NCBI GenBank assembly: GCA_934217675.1
Contig: CAKQCV010000008.1
Coordinates: 1 to 64,000 of the forward strand
Origin: an uncultured Prevotella sp.
GTDB taxonomy: Bacteria > Bacteroidota > Bacteroidia > Bacteroidales > Bacteroidaceae
Direction of reading: 5' to 3'
DNA length: 64,000 nucleotides
In this document: positions 55,000-62,358 of the stretch, piece after piece
Layout of the letters: every line of letters begins with the position of its first letter
Numbering within the stretch: position 1 is the first letter of the stretch
Program-made: the position numbers and the translations under genes
Notes under the pieces: model-generated
Told to the model about the DNA's origin: nothing
The model's database searches: none
The model's input: only the letters and a program-made list of their open reading frames with translations

Positions 55000-55767
55000 A
55001 TGAAAAATAAGAGACCTTTAATACTGATTTCAAACGACGACGGCTATGCGGCAAAGGGCATAAACTGTCTTATCGAGTTTGTGCGTGGATTCGGGGATAT
55101 TATCGTGTGTGCACCTGAATCGGCACGATCGGGATTTTCGTGTGCGTTTTCTTCTGAAACACCTCTAAGGCTGTCGCTCGTCAGAAAGGAGGAGCATTTG
55201 CAGGTCTGGGCATGCAACGGCACACCGGTGGACTGTGTAAAAATGGCTTTCAGCCAGATTTGCGACCGCCGCCCTAACTTGATTTTGAGTGGCATCAATC
55301 ATGGAAACAACGCTTCGGTAAACACTCATTATAGTGGCACAATGGGGGTGGCTCGCGAGGGATGCATGAAGGGGGTACCGGCTGTGGCTTTTTCTCTTTG
55401 CGATTATGATGCGGATGCCGACTTCTTGCCAGCAGCCAGACTTATAAAGATTATCACTGGCAGAGTGCTTGAGGAGGGATTGCCAATGAACACATGTCTG
55501 AACGTTAACTTCCCGAAAGTCAAGGAGTTCAAGGGCACTAAGGTGTGCAGGATGTGTAATGGCATTTGGGAGAACGAAGTGGTTAAGCAGCGCCATCCGC
55601 GTGGTTACGACTACTATTGGATGGTGGGCGAATTCCGCGACACCGAACCTGATGCTGCCGACACTGACGAGTGGGCTCTTGCCAATGGATATGTGGCTAT
55701 CACTCCTACCACTATCGATATCACTGCATATTCTGCAATGGATAGGATAAAGGAATGGGAACTTTAA
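55000..55767 (+). CDS. surE: 5'/3'-nucleotidase SurE
   Basis: 255 residues from the ATG at 55000 (the frame extends eight codons to a TTG that overlaps the promoter). A metal-dependent survival protein dephosphorylating nucleoside monophosphates. SurE motifs: ILISNDDGYAAKGI (metal-binding Asp pair near 10-11), VCAPESARSGFS (metal Ser), LSGINHGNNAS (metal Asn) and HYSGTMGVAREG. Length is normal. It lies 16 bases before lpxB, probably the same transcript. Confidence 0.95.
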   Translation: MKNKRPLILISNDDGYAAKGINCLIEFVRGFGDIIVCAPESARSGFSCAFSSETPLRLSLVRKEEHLQVWACNGTPVDCVKMAFSQICDRRPNLILSGINHGNNASVNTHYSGTMGVAREGCMKGVPAVAFSLCDYDADADFLPAARLIKIITGRVLEEGLPMNTCLNVNFPKVKEFKGTKVCRMCNGIWENEVVKQRHPRGYDYYWMVGEFRDTEPDAADTDEWALANGYVAITPTTIDITAYSAMDRIKEWEL

Positions 55768-55783
55768 CGAAAGGGCGTGATGT

Positions 55784-56950
55784 ATGAAATATTATCTTAT
55801 TGCTGGTGAGGCAAGTGGCGATTTGCATGCTTCCCGACTGATGAGGGCTATTAAGGAAAAAGACCCTGAGGCTGAATTTCGTTTCATCGGTGGCGACTTG
55901 ATGGCAAAGGTTGGAGGCTCTATGCTGAAACATTACCGCGAACTTGCTTATATGGGTTTCATCCCCGTATTGCTGCATCTCAAAACTATTCTCAGCAATA
56001 TGGAAGCATGCAAAAGGGATATTGAGAGGGTATGCCCTGATGTGCTTATCCTCATCGATTATCCGGGCTTTAATCTCAGCATCGCCAAGTTTGTTCATTC
56101 TCATACCAACATTCCTATATTCTACTATATCTCGCCTAAGATTTGGGCATGGAAGGAGTATCGCATAAAGAATATAAAGAGGGATATCGACGGATTGTTT
56201 TCTATCTTGCCTTTCGAAGTGGATTTCTTTGAGAACAAGCATCACTATCCTATTCACTATGTGGGAAATCCCACTGCCGACGAGGTTGAGGAATTCAAAA
56301 ACGCATATAATGAGTCTTTCGGAGAGTTCACAAGCAGGAACAGCCTTGCCGACAAACAGATAATAGCACTGCTTGCGGGTAGCCGCAAGCAGGAAATCAA
56401 GGATAATCTGCCACACATGATTAGGGCAGCAAAAAGGGTGGCTGGCAACAACTGTCAGATTGTTATAGCCGGCGCACCGGGCATCGACCGTTCTTATTAT
56501 GACGAATTCATACATGCCAAGGGAGTGGAGATTGTTTTCAACCAGACTTACGAGTTGCTTTTCCATTCTCGCGTGGCTGCCGTAACGAGCGGCACGGCTA
56601 CTCTCGAAACGGCACTCTTCAATGTTCCGCAGGTGGTGTGCTATGAAACACCGCTTCCTAAGGTCATCGGTTTCTTGCGCCGTCATCTGCTGAAGGTCAA
56701 GTATATTTCGCTGGTAAACCTCATTGCCAACCGCACGGTGGTCAAGGAGCTTGTGGCTGATTCTTTCAGCGAGAACAACATCGCGGCTGAGCTGTCGGCT
56801 CTGGTTGCCGACGGCAAGGAAAGAAGTGTTATGCTTGAAGGCTACGCTGATGTGAAACACATTCTTGGAGACAAGCATGCAGCTGAGAATGCTGCCGAGA
56901 AAATGATTAGTTCTCTTTCTGGCAAATATAACAGCAAAGACAGGGTGTAG
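55784..56950 (+). CDS. lpxB: Lipid-A-disaccharide synthase
   Basis: A 388-residue GT19 glycosyltransferase joining UDP-2,3-diacylglucosamine and lipid X to give the lipid A disaccharide, at the inner membrane face. Signatures: IAGEASGDLHASRLM at the N-terminus, LIDYPGFNLSIAK, FYYISPKIWAWKEYRIKNIK and LLAGSRKQEI, then ATLETALFNVPQVVCY near the C-terminal donor site. Length is normal. It follows surE after 16 bases, a common arrangement in Bacteroidetes. Together with lptD it shows a full LPS pathway in the genome. A long open frame on the opposite strand is a shadow. Confidence 0.97.
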   Translation: MKYYLIAGEASGDLHASRLMRAIKEKDPEAEFRFIGGDLMAKVGGSMLKHYRELAYMGFIPVLLHLKTILSNMEACKRDIERVCPDVLILIDYPGFNLSIAKFVHSHTNIPIFYYISPKIWAWKEYRIKNIKRDIDGLFSILPFEVDFFENKHHYPIHYVGNPTADEVEEFKNAYNESFGEFTSRNSLADKQIIALLAGSRKQEIKDNLPHMIRAAKRVAGNNCQIVIAGAPGIDRSYYDEFIHAKGVEIVFNQTYELLFHSRVAAVTSGTATLETALFNVPQVVCYETPLPKVIGFLRRHLLKVKYISLVNLIANRTVVKELVADSFSENNIAAELSALVADGKERSVMLEGYADVKHILGDKHAAENAAEKMISSLSGKYNSKDRV

Positions 56951-57008
56951 GCTGTGGCATGCACTAAAAGATTTGTTTTAATGATTTTAATTGCATAAAA
57001 TTTTTATT

Positions 57009-57752
57009 ATGAACATAAAGATAAAAACTACCGAGGGGGATATCATTGTCCGCCTCTACGATGAAACTCCTAAGCATCGCGACAATTTCATAAAGCTTGC
57101 CAAGGAGGGGTATTTCAACGGAACTTTGTTCCATCGCGTAATTAAGGATTTCATGATTCAGGGTGGAGACCCTGACAGTAAGGGTGCTCCTAAGGGGAAA
57201 ATGTTAGGCACTGGCGGACCTGACTATACTATTCCAGCTGAATTTGTTTATCCTAAGTATTTCCACAAGCGTGGTGCGCTGAGTGCTGCTCGCCTTGGCG
57301 ATGAGGTGAACCCTGAACGTGAAAGCAGCGGAAGCCAGTTCTACATCGTTTGGGGAAAGGTGTACAAGCCGGCGGAACTGAAACAAATGGAAAAACAACT
57401 TGAGATGCAGCAGGAGCAAACCATCTTTAACCAACTGGCAAAGGAGAACCGCGACAAGATTATGGAACTGCGACGCAACCGCGACAGGGCTGGCTTGCAG
57501 GAGCTTCAGGATGAGCTTATTGCCGAGACCAAGGCTATCAGCATGGAGAAAGGCAAGCCGTCGTTCACTGATGAGCAGCGCGAGGCTTATACATCTGTTG
57601 GGGGCACTCCGTTCCTTGACAATCAGTACACGGTGTTCGGAGAGGTCGTTGAGGGGCTTGATGTCGTGGAGAAGATACAGAACTGCGAAACTCTGCGTGG
57701 CGACCGACCTAAAGATGACATAAGCATGACTGTTGAGATTGTAGAGGACTGA
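57009..57752 (+). CDS. Cyclophilin-type peptidyl-prolyl isomerase with a long helical insert
   Basis: 247 residues from the ATG at 57009; a TTG six codons upstream is less likely. No signal peptide, so cytoplasmic. The cyclophilin fold is visible: IVRLYDETPKHRDNF, LFHRVIKDFMIQGGDP (catalytic Arg and Phe), SSGSQFYIV and TVFGEVVEGLDVVEKI. Between the middle and last parts sits an insert of about 75 charged residues (about 115-190, KQMEKQLEMQQEQTIF to ETKAISMEKGK), predicted to be coiled helix. This is a variant of the ordinary PpiB form seen in Bacteroidetes. It folds proteins at proline bonds; specific clients are unknown. Confidence 0.93.
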   Translation: MNIKIKTTEGDIIVRLYDETPKHRDNFIKLAKEGYFNGTLFHRVIKDFMIQGGDPDSKGAPKGKMLGTGGPDYTIPAEFVYPKYFHKRGALSAARLGDEVNPERESSGSQFYIVWGKVYKPAELKQMEKQLEMQQEQTIFNQLAKENRDKIMELRRNRDRAGLQELQDELIAETKAISMEKGKPSFTDEQREAYTSVGGTPFLDNQYTVFGEVVEGLDVVEKIQNCETLRGDRPKDDISMTVEIVED

Positions 57753-57786
57753 TGGTTTTATATTGTTGCTTTAATACTGAAATATA

Positions 57787-58218
57787 ATGAACAGCGAGGA
57801 TATTGAAAAAAGGCTTGAGCAGAAGGGGGTAAAGCCTACTGCCAACAGAATCCTTGTATATAAAGTGCTTGCCGGACTTAAAAATCCGGCAAGCCTTTCT
57901 AATATTGAGGGTTTACTGCTGTCGATGGACAAGTCGAGCATCTTCCGTGTGCTCACGCTTTTCCATGAACATGATGTGGTACATTCGTTCGAGGACGGCA
58001 GAGGTATTTTGAATTATGAACTTTGCCTCAGCAAAGGGGCGTGCAACATGAAAGACAATCATGTGCATTTTTATTGCGAGTCATGCCAACGCTCGTTTTG
58101 CTTGGAGGATGTGCATATCCACGACATCCAGTTGCCTGAGGGGTTTCATGCTCATTCTCTGTCGTTTGTCATCAAGGGCGAATGTGCTGACTGTCGCAGG
58201 AAGAACCACCACATTTGA
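57787..58218 (+). CDS. Fur-family metal-responsive transcriptional regulator
   Basis: A 143-residue regulator. The winged helix occupies about 1-80 (GVKPTANRILVYKVLAG and SSIFRVLTLF, the recognition helix). A metal-sensing, dimerising part follows, with a CESC pair (C97, C100) and CADC (C133, C136) for structural zinc. His-rich metal-sensing stretches (DNHVHFYCESC, DVHIHDIQLPEGFHAH) and an unusual RRKNHHI tail complete it. Fur, Zur and PerR cannot be separated safely. Because it converges on a Zn/Cd-type efflux ATPase and overlaps it by 47 bases, a zinc or related role (Zur-like or efflux-controlling) is more likely than iron. Start ATG at 57787. Confidence 0.87.
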   Translation: MNSEDIEKRLEQKGVKPTANRILVYKVLAGLKNPASLSNIEGLLLSMDKSSIFRVLTLFHEHDVVHSFEDGRGILNYELCLSKGACNMKDNHVHFYCESCQRSFCLEDVHIHDIQLPEGFHAHSLSFVIKGECADCRRKNHHI

Positions 58219-60088
58219 TTGACAATGCACGCATTGCATTGAGCACGGCTATCACCGTGACGCCTACATCGGCAAACACTGCCATCCACATTGTGGCTGT
58301 GCCAAATGCTGCGAGAAGCAACACAAGCAGTTTCACGCCTATTGCAAATGCCACGTTCTGGCGGGCTATGCCTATTGTGCGGCGGGCTATGCTTATTGAC
58401 AGGGCTATCTTCGATGGTTTGTCGTCCATCAGTACCACGTCGGCGGCTTCTATTGCTGCATCTGAACCTAAGGCTCCCATTGCTATGCCTACATCGGCAC
58501 GGGCGAGCACCGGGGCATCGTTTATGCCGTCGCCAACGAATGCCACACTTTTGTTTCCTCTTTTTTCATTTATTGTTTTCTCCATTGCTTGCACTTTGTC
58601 GGTTGGCATCAGTTCTGTGTGCCACTCGTCGATATGCAGCTCTTTTGCCACGTGCTCTCCCACTTCATGCCTGTCGCCGGTGAGCATCACGGTTTTCTCC
58701 ACTCCTATCTTCTTCAACTGGCTTATAGCGTCTTTGGCATCTTCTTTCAGCACATCCGACACTACTATGTGGCCGGCATACTCGCCGTCTATTGCCACAT
58801 GCACTATTGTGCCCACTTTATGACATTGGTGCCATTCTGCTCCTATCGCTTCCATCAGTTTGCTGTTACCCACGTATACTGTCTTACCGTTAACAATGGC
58901 TTTCACGCCTTTGCCTGCTATTTCCTCCACACTGTCCACTTTGCATCCATCGTCTTCATTTCCAAATGCAGCTTTCAGCGACTGGGCTATCGGGTGGGTT
59001 GAATATCTCTCCACATGTGCGGCAAGGTGCAGCAACTCTCTCTCGTCAAGGTCTTTAGGGTGGATTGCCTCTACTTCAAACTTGCCTTTTGTCAGCGTTC
59101 CGGTCTTGTCAAACACCACGGTTCCCGTTGCTGCCAGTGTATCCATATAGTTGGAGCCTTTTATTAGCACTCCGTGTTTTGAGGCTCCGCCGATTCCTGC
59201 AAAGAATGTTAGCGGAACTGAAATTACAAGGGCGCATGGGCATGAAACCACAAGGAAGGTCAATGCTCTGTTCAACCAAACGGGGAGTGTGGTGATGTAG
59301 CTGTCGCCAAAGAATGGGGGGATGAATGCCAATGCTATTGCCACACACACCACTATTGGAGTGTAGACATGGGCGAATTTAGCTATAAAGGTTTCGCTCC
59401 TCGATTTGTTCTCACTGGCGTTTTCAACAAGGGCAAGTATCTTGCTTACGGTTGATTCGCCATAGGTCTTCGACACTTTCACGCTGATTGCACCTGAGAT
59501 GTTCACACAGCCCGACACCACTTCGTCGCCAATGCCTGCCGAACGGGGAATGCTCTCACCGGTAAGTGCCACGGTGTCAAGGCTTGTCTTGCCTTCTGTT
59601 ATCGTTCCGTCAAGGGGGATTTTCTCTCCTGGCTTAACGGTTATCGTCTCGCCAACAGCCACTTCTTCTGGTTTCACAACTTCTGTCTTGCCGTTTCTCT
59701 GCACATTTGCCACATCTGGACGGATGTTCATTAGGTGGGAGATTGACTTGCGACTGTTGTCCTCGGCATAGTCTTCAAAGAGTTCGCCTATTTGGAAGAA
59801 GAGCATTACGAACACTGCTTCGGGGAATTCGGTCTCGGCTCCTGGCAGGAAACCGATGAATAGTGCTCCGATGGTGGCTACACACATCAGGAAGTCTTCG
59901 TCGAACACTTCACCTTCCATTATTCCTTCTGCTGCCTCACCTATCACATCATAGCTTATCAACAGAAATGGCACAAGGTATACCAATAGCAGTTGCCACA
60001 CTGCAAGTCCCATTGTTTTCTCCACTACAACTGCTGCCACAAGCAGCACGGCTGTAATAATGATTCTAAGGAGTTTCTTTTTATCCAT
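58172..60088 (-). CDS. Zn/Cd/Pb-type heavy-metal exporting P1B-ATPase (ZntA-like)
   Basis: A 638-residue P-type ATPase with eight membrane helices. Key motifs: SCPCALVIS (metal site, ZntA type), VFDKTGTLTKG (phosphorylated Asp), the STHPIAQSL HP motif and VGDGINDAPVLARADVG. In the last helices, DVGVTVIAVLNAMRAL contains the acidic residue typical of Zn/Cd exporters. The usual N-terminal heavy-metal-associated domain is missing: the protein begins with the first membrane helices. The C-terminal tail KCGGSSCDSQHIRP carries Cys, Cys, His and may bind metal. Its last 47 bases overlap the end of the Fur-family gene on the other strand. It pumps excess divalent metal out of the cytoplasm. Confidence 0.92.
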   Translation of the reverse strand: MDKKKLLRIIITAVLLVAAVVVEKTMGLAVWQLLLVYLVPFLLISYDVIGEAAEGIMEGEVFDEDFLMCVATIGALFIGFLPGAETEFPEAVFVMLFFQIGELFEDYAEDNSRKSISHLMNIRPDVANVQRNGKTEVVKPEEVAVGETITVKPGEKIPLDGTITEGKTSLDTVALTGESIPRSAGIGDEVVSGCVNISGAISVKVSKTYGESTVSKILALVENASENKSRSETFIAKFAHVYTPIVVCVAIALAFIPPFFGDSYITTLPVWLNRALTFLVVSCPCALVISVPLTFFAGIGGASKHGVLIKGSNYMDTLAATGTVVFDKTGTLTKGKFEVEAIHPKDLDERELLHLAAHVERYSTHPIAQSLKAAFGNEDDGCKVDSVEEIAGKGVKAIVNGKTVYVGNSKLMEAIGAEWHQCHKVGTIVHVAIDGEYAGHIVVSDVLKEDAKDAISQLKKIGVEKTVMLTGDRHEVGEHVAKELHIDEWHTELMPTDKVQAMEKTINEKRGNKSVAFVGDGINDAPVLARADVGIAMGALGSDAAIEAADVVLMDDKPSKIALSISIARRTIGIARQNVAFAIGVKLLVLLLAAFGTATMWMAVFADVGVTVIAVLNAMRALSIKCGGSSCDSQHIRP

Positions 60089-60134
60089 ATCTTATTTTTT
60101 GTTTTAGTTGCTTGTCTTTTGTTTTTTACATCGG

Positions 60135-60169
60135 CAAAGGTACTGACTATGTTTTGCAATCGGGTTGCA
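60135..60169 (-). promoter_or_regulatory. ATPase promoter with overlapping inverted repeat
   Basis: -7 box TACCTTTG (60135-60142, minus strand). At 60155-60169, in the -33 region, TGCAA, five bases, TTGCA forms a perfect 5-bp inverted repeat, a plausible site for the Fur-family protein or another dimeric repressor. No second copy was found elsewhere in the window. Confidence 0.5.
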
Positions 60170-60305
60170 TTTTTGGGTGTGGCGTGTTTTTTTATACATC
60201 AATCTGAAAGAAGAGGCTTTAGGAAAGCTACCATAAAAAGGCTAATTAAAAACAGCAAAACAAGGGTCTTTCTTTTAGTATATATTTACATATCCAAATA
60301 TTGCT

Positions 60306-60422
60306 TTGCGCCACTTGCGCCACTTGCGCCATTGCGCCAATTTAATAAAACAGTATAAAAACACCACTTTTTGGCTATTTGGCGCAATTGGCGCAATGGC
60401 GCAAGTGGCGCAAGTGGCGCAA
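60306..60422. repeat. Perfect 37-bp inverted repeat made of GCGCCAC-type units
   Basis: Arms 60306-60342 and 60386-60422 are perfectly complementary and enclose 43 bases. Each arm is a string of four near-identical 8-9-base units (TTGCGCCAC and shorter variants), so the element is both tandem and inverted. It lies in an 843-bp non-coding stretch (60089-60931) between divergent genes. No T-run directly follows an arm. It could be a REP/MITE-type element, a protein-binding site or a transcription barrier. Not coding on either strand. Confidence 0.85.
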
Positions 60423-60477
60423 GCGTTTGTATAAATAAGTTAAAAGCAAATGTAAGAACTTCAAGTTTATATTTTCA

Positions 60478-60502
60478 CCTCCCCCTTTGGAGGCGGGGGA
60501 GG
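60478..60502. repeat. GC-rich hairpin (CCTCCCCC / GGGGGAGG)
   Basis: An 8-bp stem (60478-60485 with 60495-60502) with a 9-base loop, standing out in AT-rich DNA. Similar C-run/G-run hairpins are scattered in Bacteroidetes intergenic DNA to my recollection; the function is unknown. Confidence 0.6.
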
Positions 60503-60549
60503 GAAGAACTTTGAGAGAGATAATGGAAGAAACGATTTTCTTCGGCTGG

Positions 60550-60581
60550 TAAGCTAACGGATTGTTAATTCTAAGCTAACG
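60550..60581 (+). promoter_or_regulatory. 22-bp-spaced direct repeat upstream of the fimbrial operon (candidate LytTR site)
   Basis: TAAGCTAACG at 60550-60559 and again at 60572-60581, 12-base spacer. On the opposite strand each copy reads as CGTTAGC preceded by A/C-rich bases, matching seven of nine positions of the LytTR half-site. The 9-mer TAAGCTAAC also occurs at 26171 in the array before the giant gene. About 135 bases upstream of the presumed -7 box. Confidence 0.55.
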
Positions 60582-60716
60582 TTTTTTTTCTGCCAATCTG
60601 ACGGCTTTCTCCTGTCAAACATATATTGTTTTTAGAAAACAATTCGTCTTTTTTATTCAAAAATTAACTTTTATATAAAAAAAACAAAAAAGTATTTCTA
60701 TATTACAGATTTTTCT

Positions 60717-60745
60717 TATTTTTGCAATTAGAATATCGGGGGGGG
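60717..60745 (+). promoter_or_regulatory. Fimbrial operon -7 box followed by a G8 tract
   Basis: TATTTTTG at 60717-60724, then a run of eight G at 60738-60745, near the expected transcription start. The leader to the GTG start is about 190-200 bases. A homopolymer here could change promoter strength by slippage. No flanking inverted repeats of an invertible promoter were seen. Confidence 0.5.
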
Positions 60746-60931
60746 TAAAACGTTACCATTCAACCCTTTACAACTTTTCAACTGAACAATTAAAACGGCT
60801 ACAATTTGGCACGATTCAGATTAATTTAAATAACATTACCGAAATCACATTAAGCACAAGAAGGGAGAAGAAACTGATTGATTCTTCCTGGTGTGAAAAC
60901 TTTACGTAAAAAGTAACAAAAACAACGCAAC

Positions 60932-62266
60932 GTGAAATATATCATAACGATGTTCACTACATTTTTTTTCTTCGCTCAGGATACGGTTGCCCAGGTTAAA
61001 ACTACCGACAGCACCTTTATCCGAAATTCGCGTCCGATAGAATTTGTCGTGAACAAAATAAATATCAACGAGCAAGACAGGAAATGGATCACCGAGGTTC
61101 TCATTCCTGAGCTGAAGGCTTTGGGCGATAGGGGTATCGTTCTGGGGCGTGCTACGGCATCGCCTGAAGGACCGCTACCCAATAACCAAAGGCTGGCAAG
61201 GGAGAGGCGTGCATCGGTAGACGCTTTGCTCAGCAGCTATGGCATCAGCACAAAGCGCATAAGATATGATGTGGTCGCCGAGGATTATCCGTTGCTGCGG
61301 GCGTTGATGTTGCTTAACCACGATACAAGACTGCATGAGGTTGACTCGCTGATTAAACGTTTTGGCGGAAACACGGAGCGTTTGAAGGCTGAGATGAAAC
61401 GATTTGATGGGGGCAAGTTGTGGAGATATGTGCTGAAGGTGTATTTCCCGAAGTTGCGTGCTGTCAGAATAATGGCTATCGACGAAAGACTTGTTGATAT
61501 TGACGACAACGGCAAACTTGCTTTGCCTGTCAAACCTGTACCTATGTTTATTCCGCTCAATACTGGATTGCCAATGCCAGAGGCGGATATCAGGGTGCCG
61601 TATATTGAACTGCCTGTAAATATGAAACGAAGAGAATTGCTTAGCATAAAGTCCAACATTCTTCTTGACTTTGCCTATATGCCGGGCTACGACCGTTTCT
61701 GCCCTATCCCCAACGTGGCGGTGGAGTATTATCCGCTGCACGGGCATTTCACATACGGGGCGAGCTTCGACGGTCCGTGGTGGCAGCACTACGATGCCCA
61801 CAAGTATTTCCAGCTGCGCAACTACCAGCTCCACACGCGCTACTATCTGCGCTCGGGCGACATCGCCAAGCGTCGTCCAGGCGAGGGGGCTGCTTTCAAG
61901 GGACTGTATCTAAGTATGTACGCCCACGCGTTCCTATATAATATATGTTTCGGAGAGAAGCGCGGATGGGAAGGCGAAGGCTGGGGCACAGGATTGGGTA
62001 TCGGCTACTCCCTGCCTTTGGGCAAGTCGGAACACTGGCGACTGGAGTTTGGCATGCAAGCCGGCTTCTTCAACTCCCACTACGACCCCTACCAGTGGCT
62101 CTGCCCCGTTGACCCCGACACTGACCAGCAGCTGTATTACTACAAATGGTATGGCGACGCCAAGAACTTCAAGAAGCGTCAGCACAGCTACTCCTGGTTT
62201 GGTCCCACCAGGGTGGACATCACCCTCAGTTACGACCTGATATACAGAAAACGAACAACAAAATAA
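60932..62266 (+). CDS. DUF3575-family exported protein of a fimbrial operon
   Basis: 444 residues from GTG at 60932, the only start near the signal peptide (MKYIITMFTTFFFFAQDTVAQ). The N-terminal part (about 25-200) resembles OmpA-like/peptidoglycan-associated domains (LIPELKALGDRGIVLGRATASPEG, ARERRASVDALLSSYG). The C-terminal DUF3575 part is an outer-membrane-barrel-like region (about 235-444) rich in aromatic residues: SNILLDFAYMPGYDRFCPIPNVAVEYYP to VDITLSYDLIYRK. DUF3575 proteins often open Mfa/FimA-type fimbrial operons in Bacteroidales. They probably anchor or help export fimbriae, which is inference. The second half is much richer in G+C than most of the window. Confidence 0.85.
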   Translation: MKYIITMFTTFFFFAQDTVAQVKTTDSTFIRNSRPIEFVVNKININEQDRKWITEVLIPELKALGDRGIVLGRATASPEGPLPNNQRLARERRASVDALLSSYGISTKRIRYDVVAEDYPLLRALMLLNHDTRLHEVDSLIKRFGGNTERLKAEMKRFDGGKLWRYVLKVYFPKLRAVRIMAIDERLVDIDDNGKLALPVKPVPMFIPLNTGLPMPEADIRVPYIELPVNMKRRELLSIKSNILLDFAYMPGYDRFCPIPNVAVEYYPLHGHFTYGASFDGPWWQHYDAHKYFQLRNYQLHTRYYLRSGDIAKRRPGEGAAFKGLYLSMYAHAFLYNICFGEKRGWEGEGWGTGLGIGYSLPLGKSEHWRLEFGMQAGFFNSHYDPYQWLCPVDPDTDQQLYYYKWYGDAKNFKKRQHSYSWFGPTRVDITLSYDLIYRKRTTK

Positions 62267-62270
62267 TCCC

Positions 62271-62342
62271 TTGTGCGTCGGCGTTCCACGCCCGCCACCC
62301 CAAAAGAGAAAACATGTGCGGCGGCGTTCCACGCCCGTCGCC
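62271..62342 (+). repeat. Two copies of a GC-rich palindromic intergenic repeat
   Basis: Copies at 62271-62299 and 62314-62342 (29 bases each, differing at four positions) fill the gap between the DUF3575 and DUF5119 genes. Each contains GGCGT-TCC-ACGCC, a 5-bp stem with a 3-base loop, extended imperfectly by outer GCG/CGC bases. A third copy is at 63616-63645. Confidence 0.85.
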
Positions 62343-62358
62343 TAAAAACGAAAAAAAA

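Noticed and set aside
55721..56878. 385-codon open frame on the minus strand across lpxB
   Set aside because: Entirely opposite a clear lpxB with all family motifs; the translation shows no recognisable family and has no promoter or ribosome-binding site.
60306..60422. CRISPR array
   Set aside because: The repeated units are 8-9 bases with no spacers and the two arms are inverted; no cas genes.
60306..60422. Simple intrinsic terminator
   Set aside because: The stem is far longer than needed, the loop is 43 bases and no T-run follows either arm.
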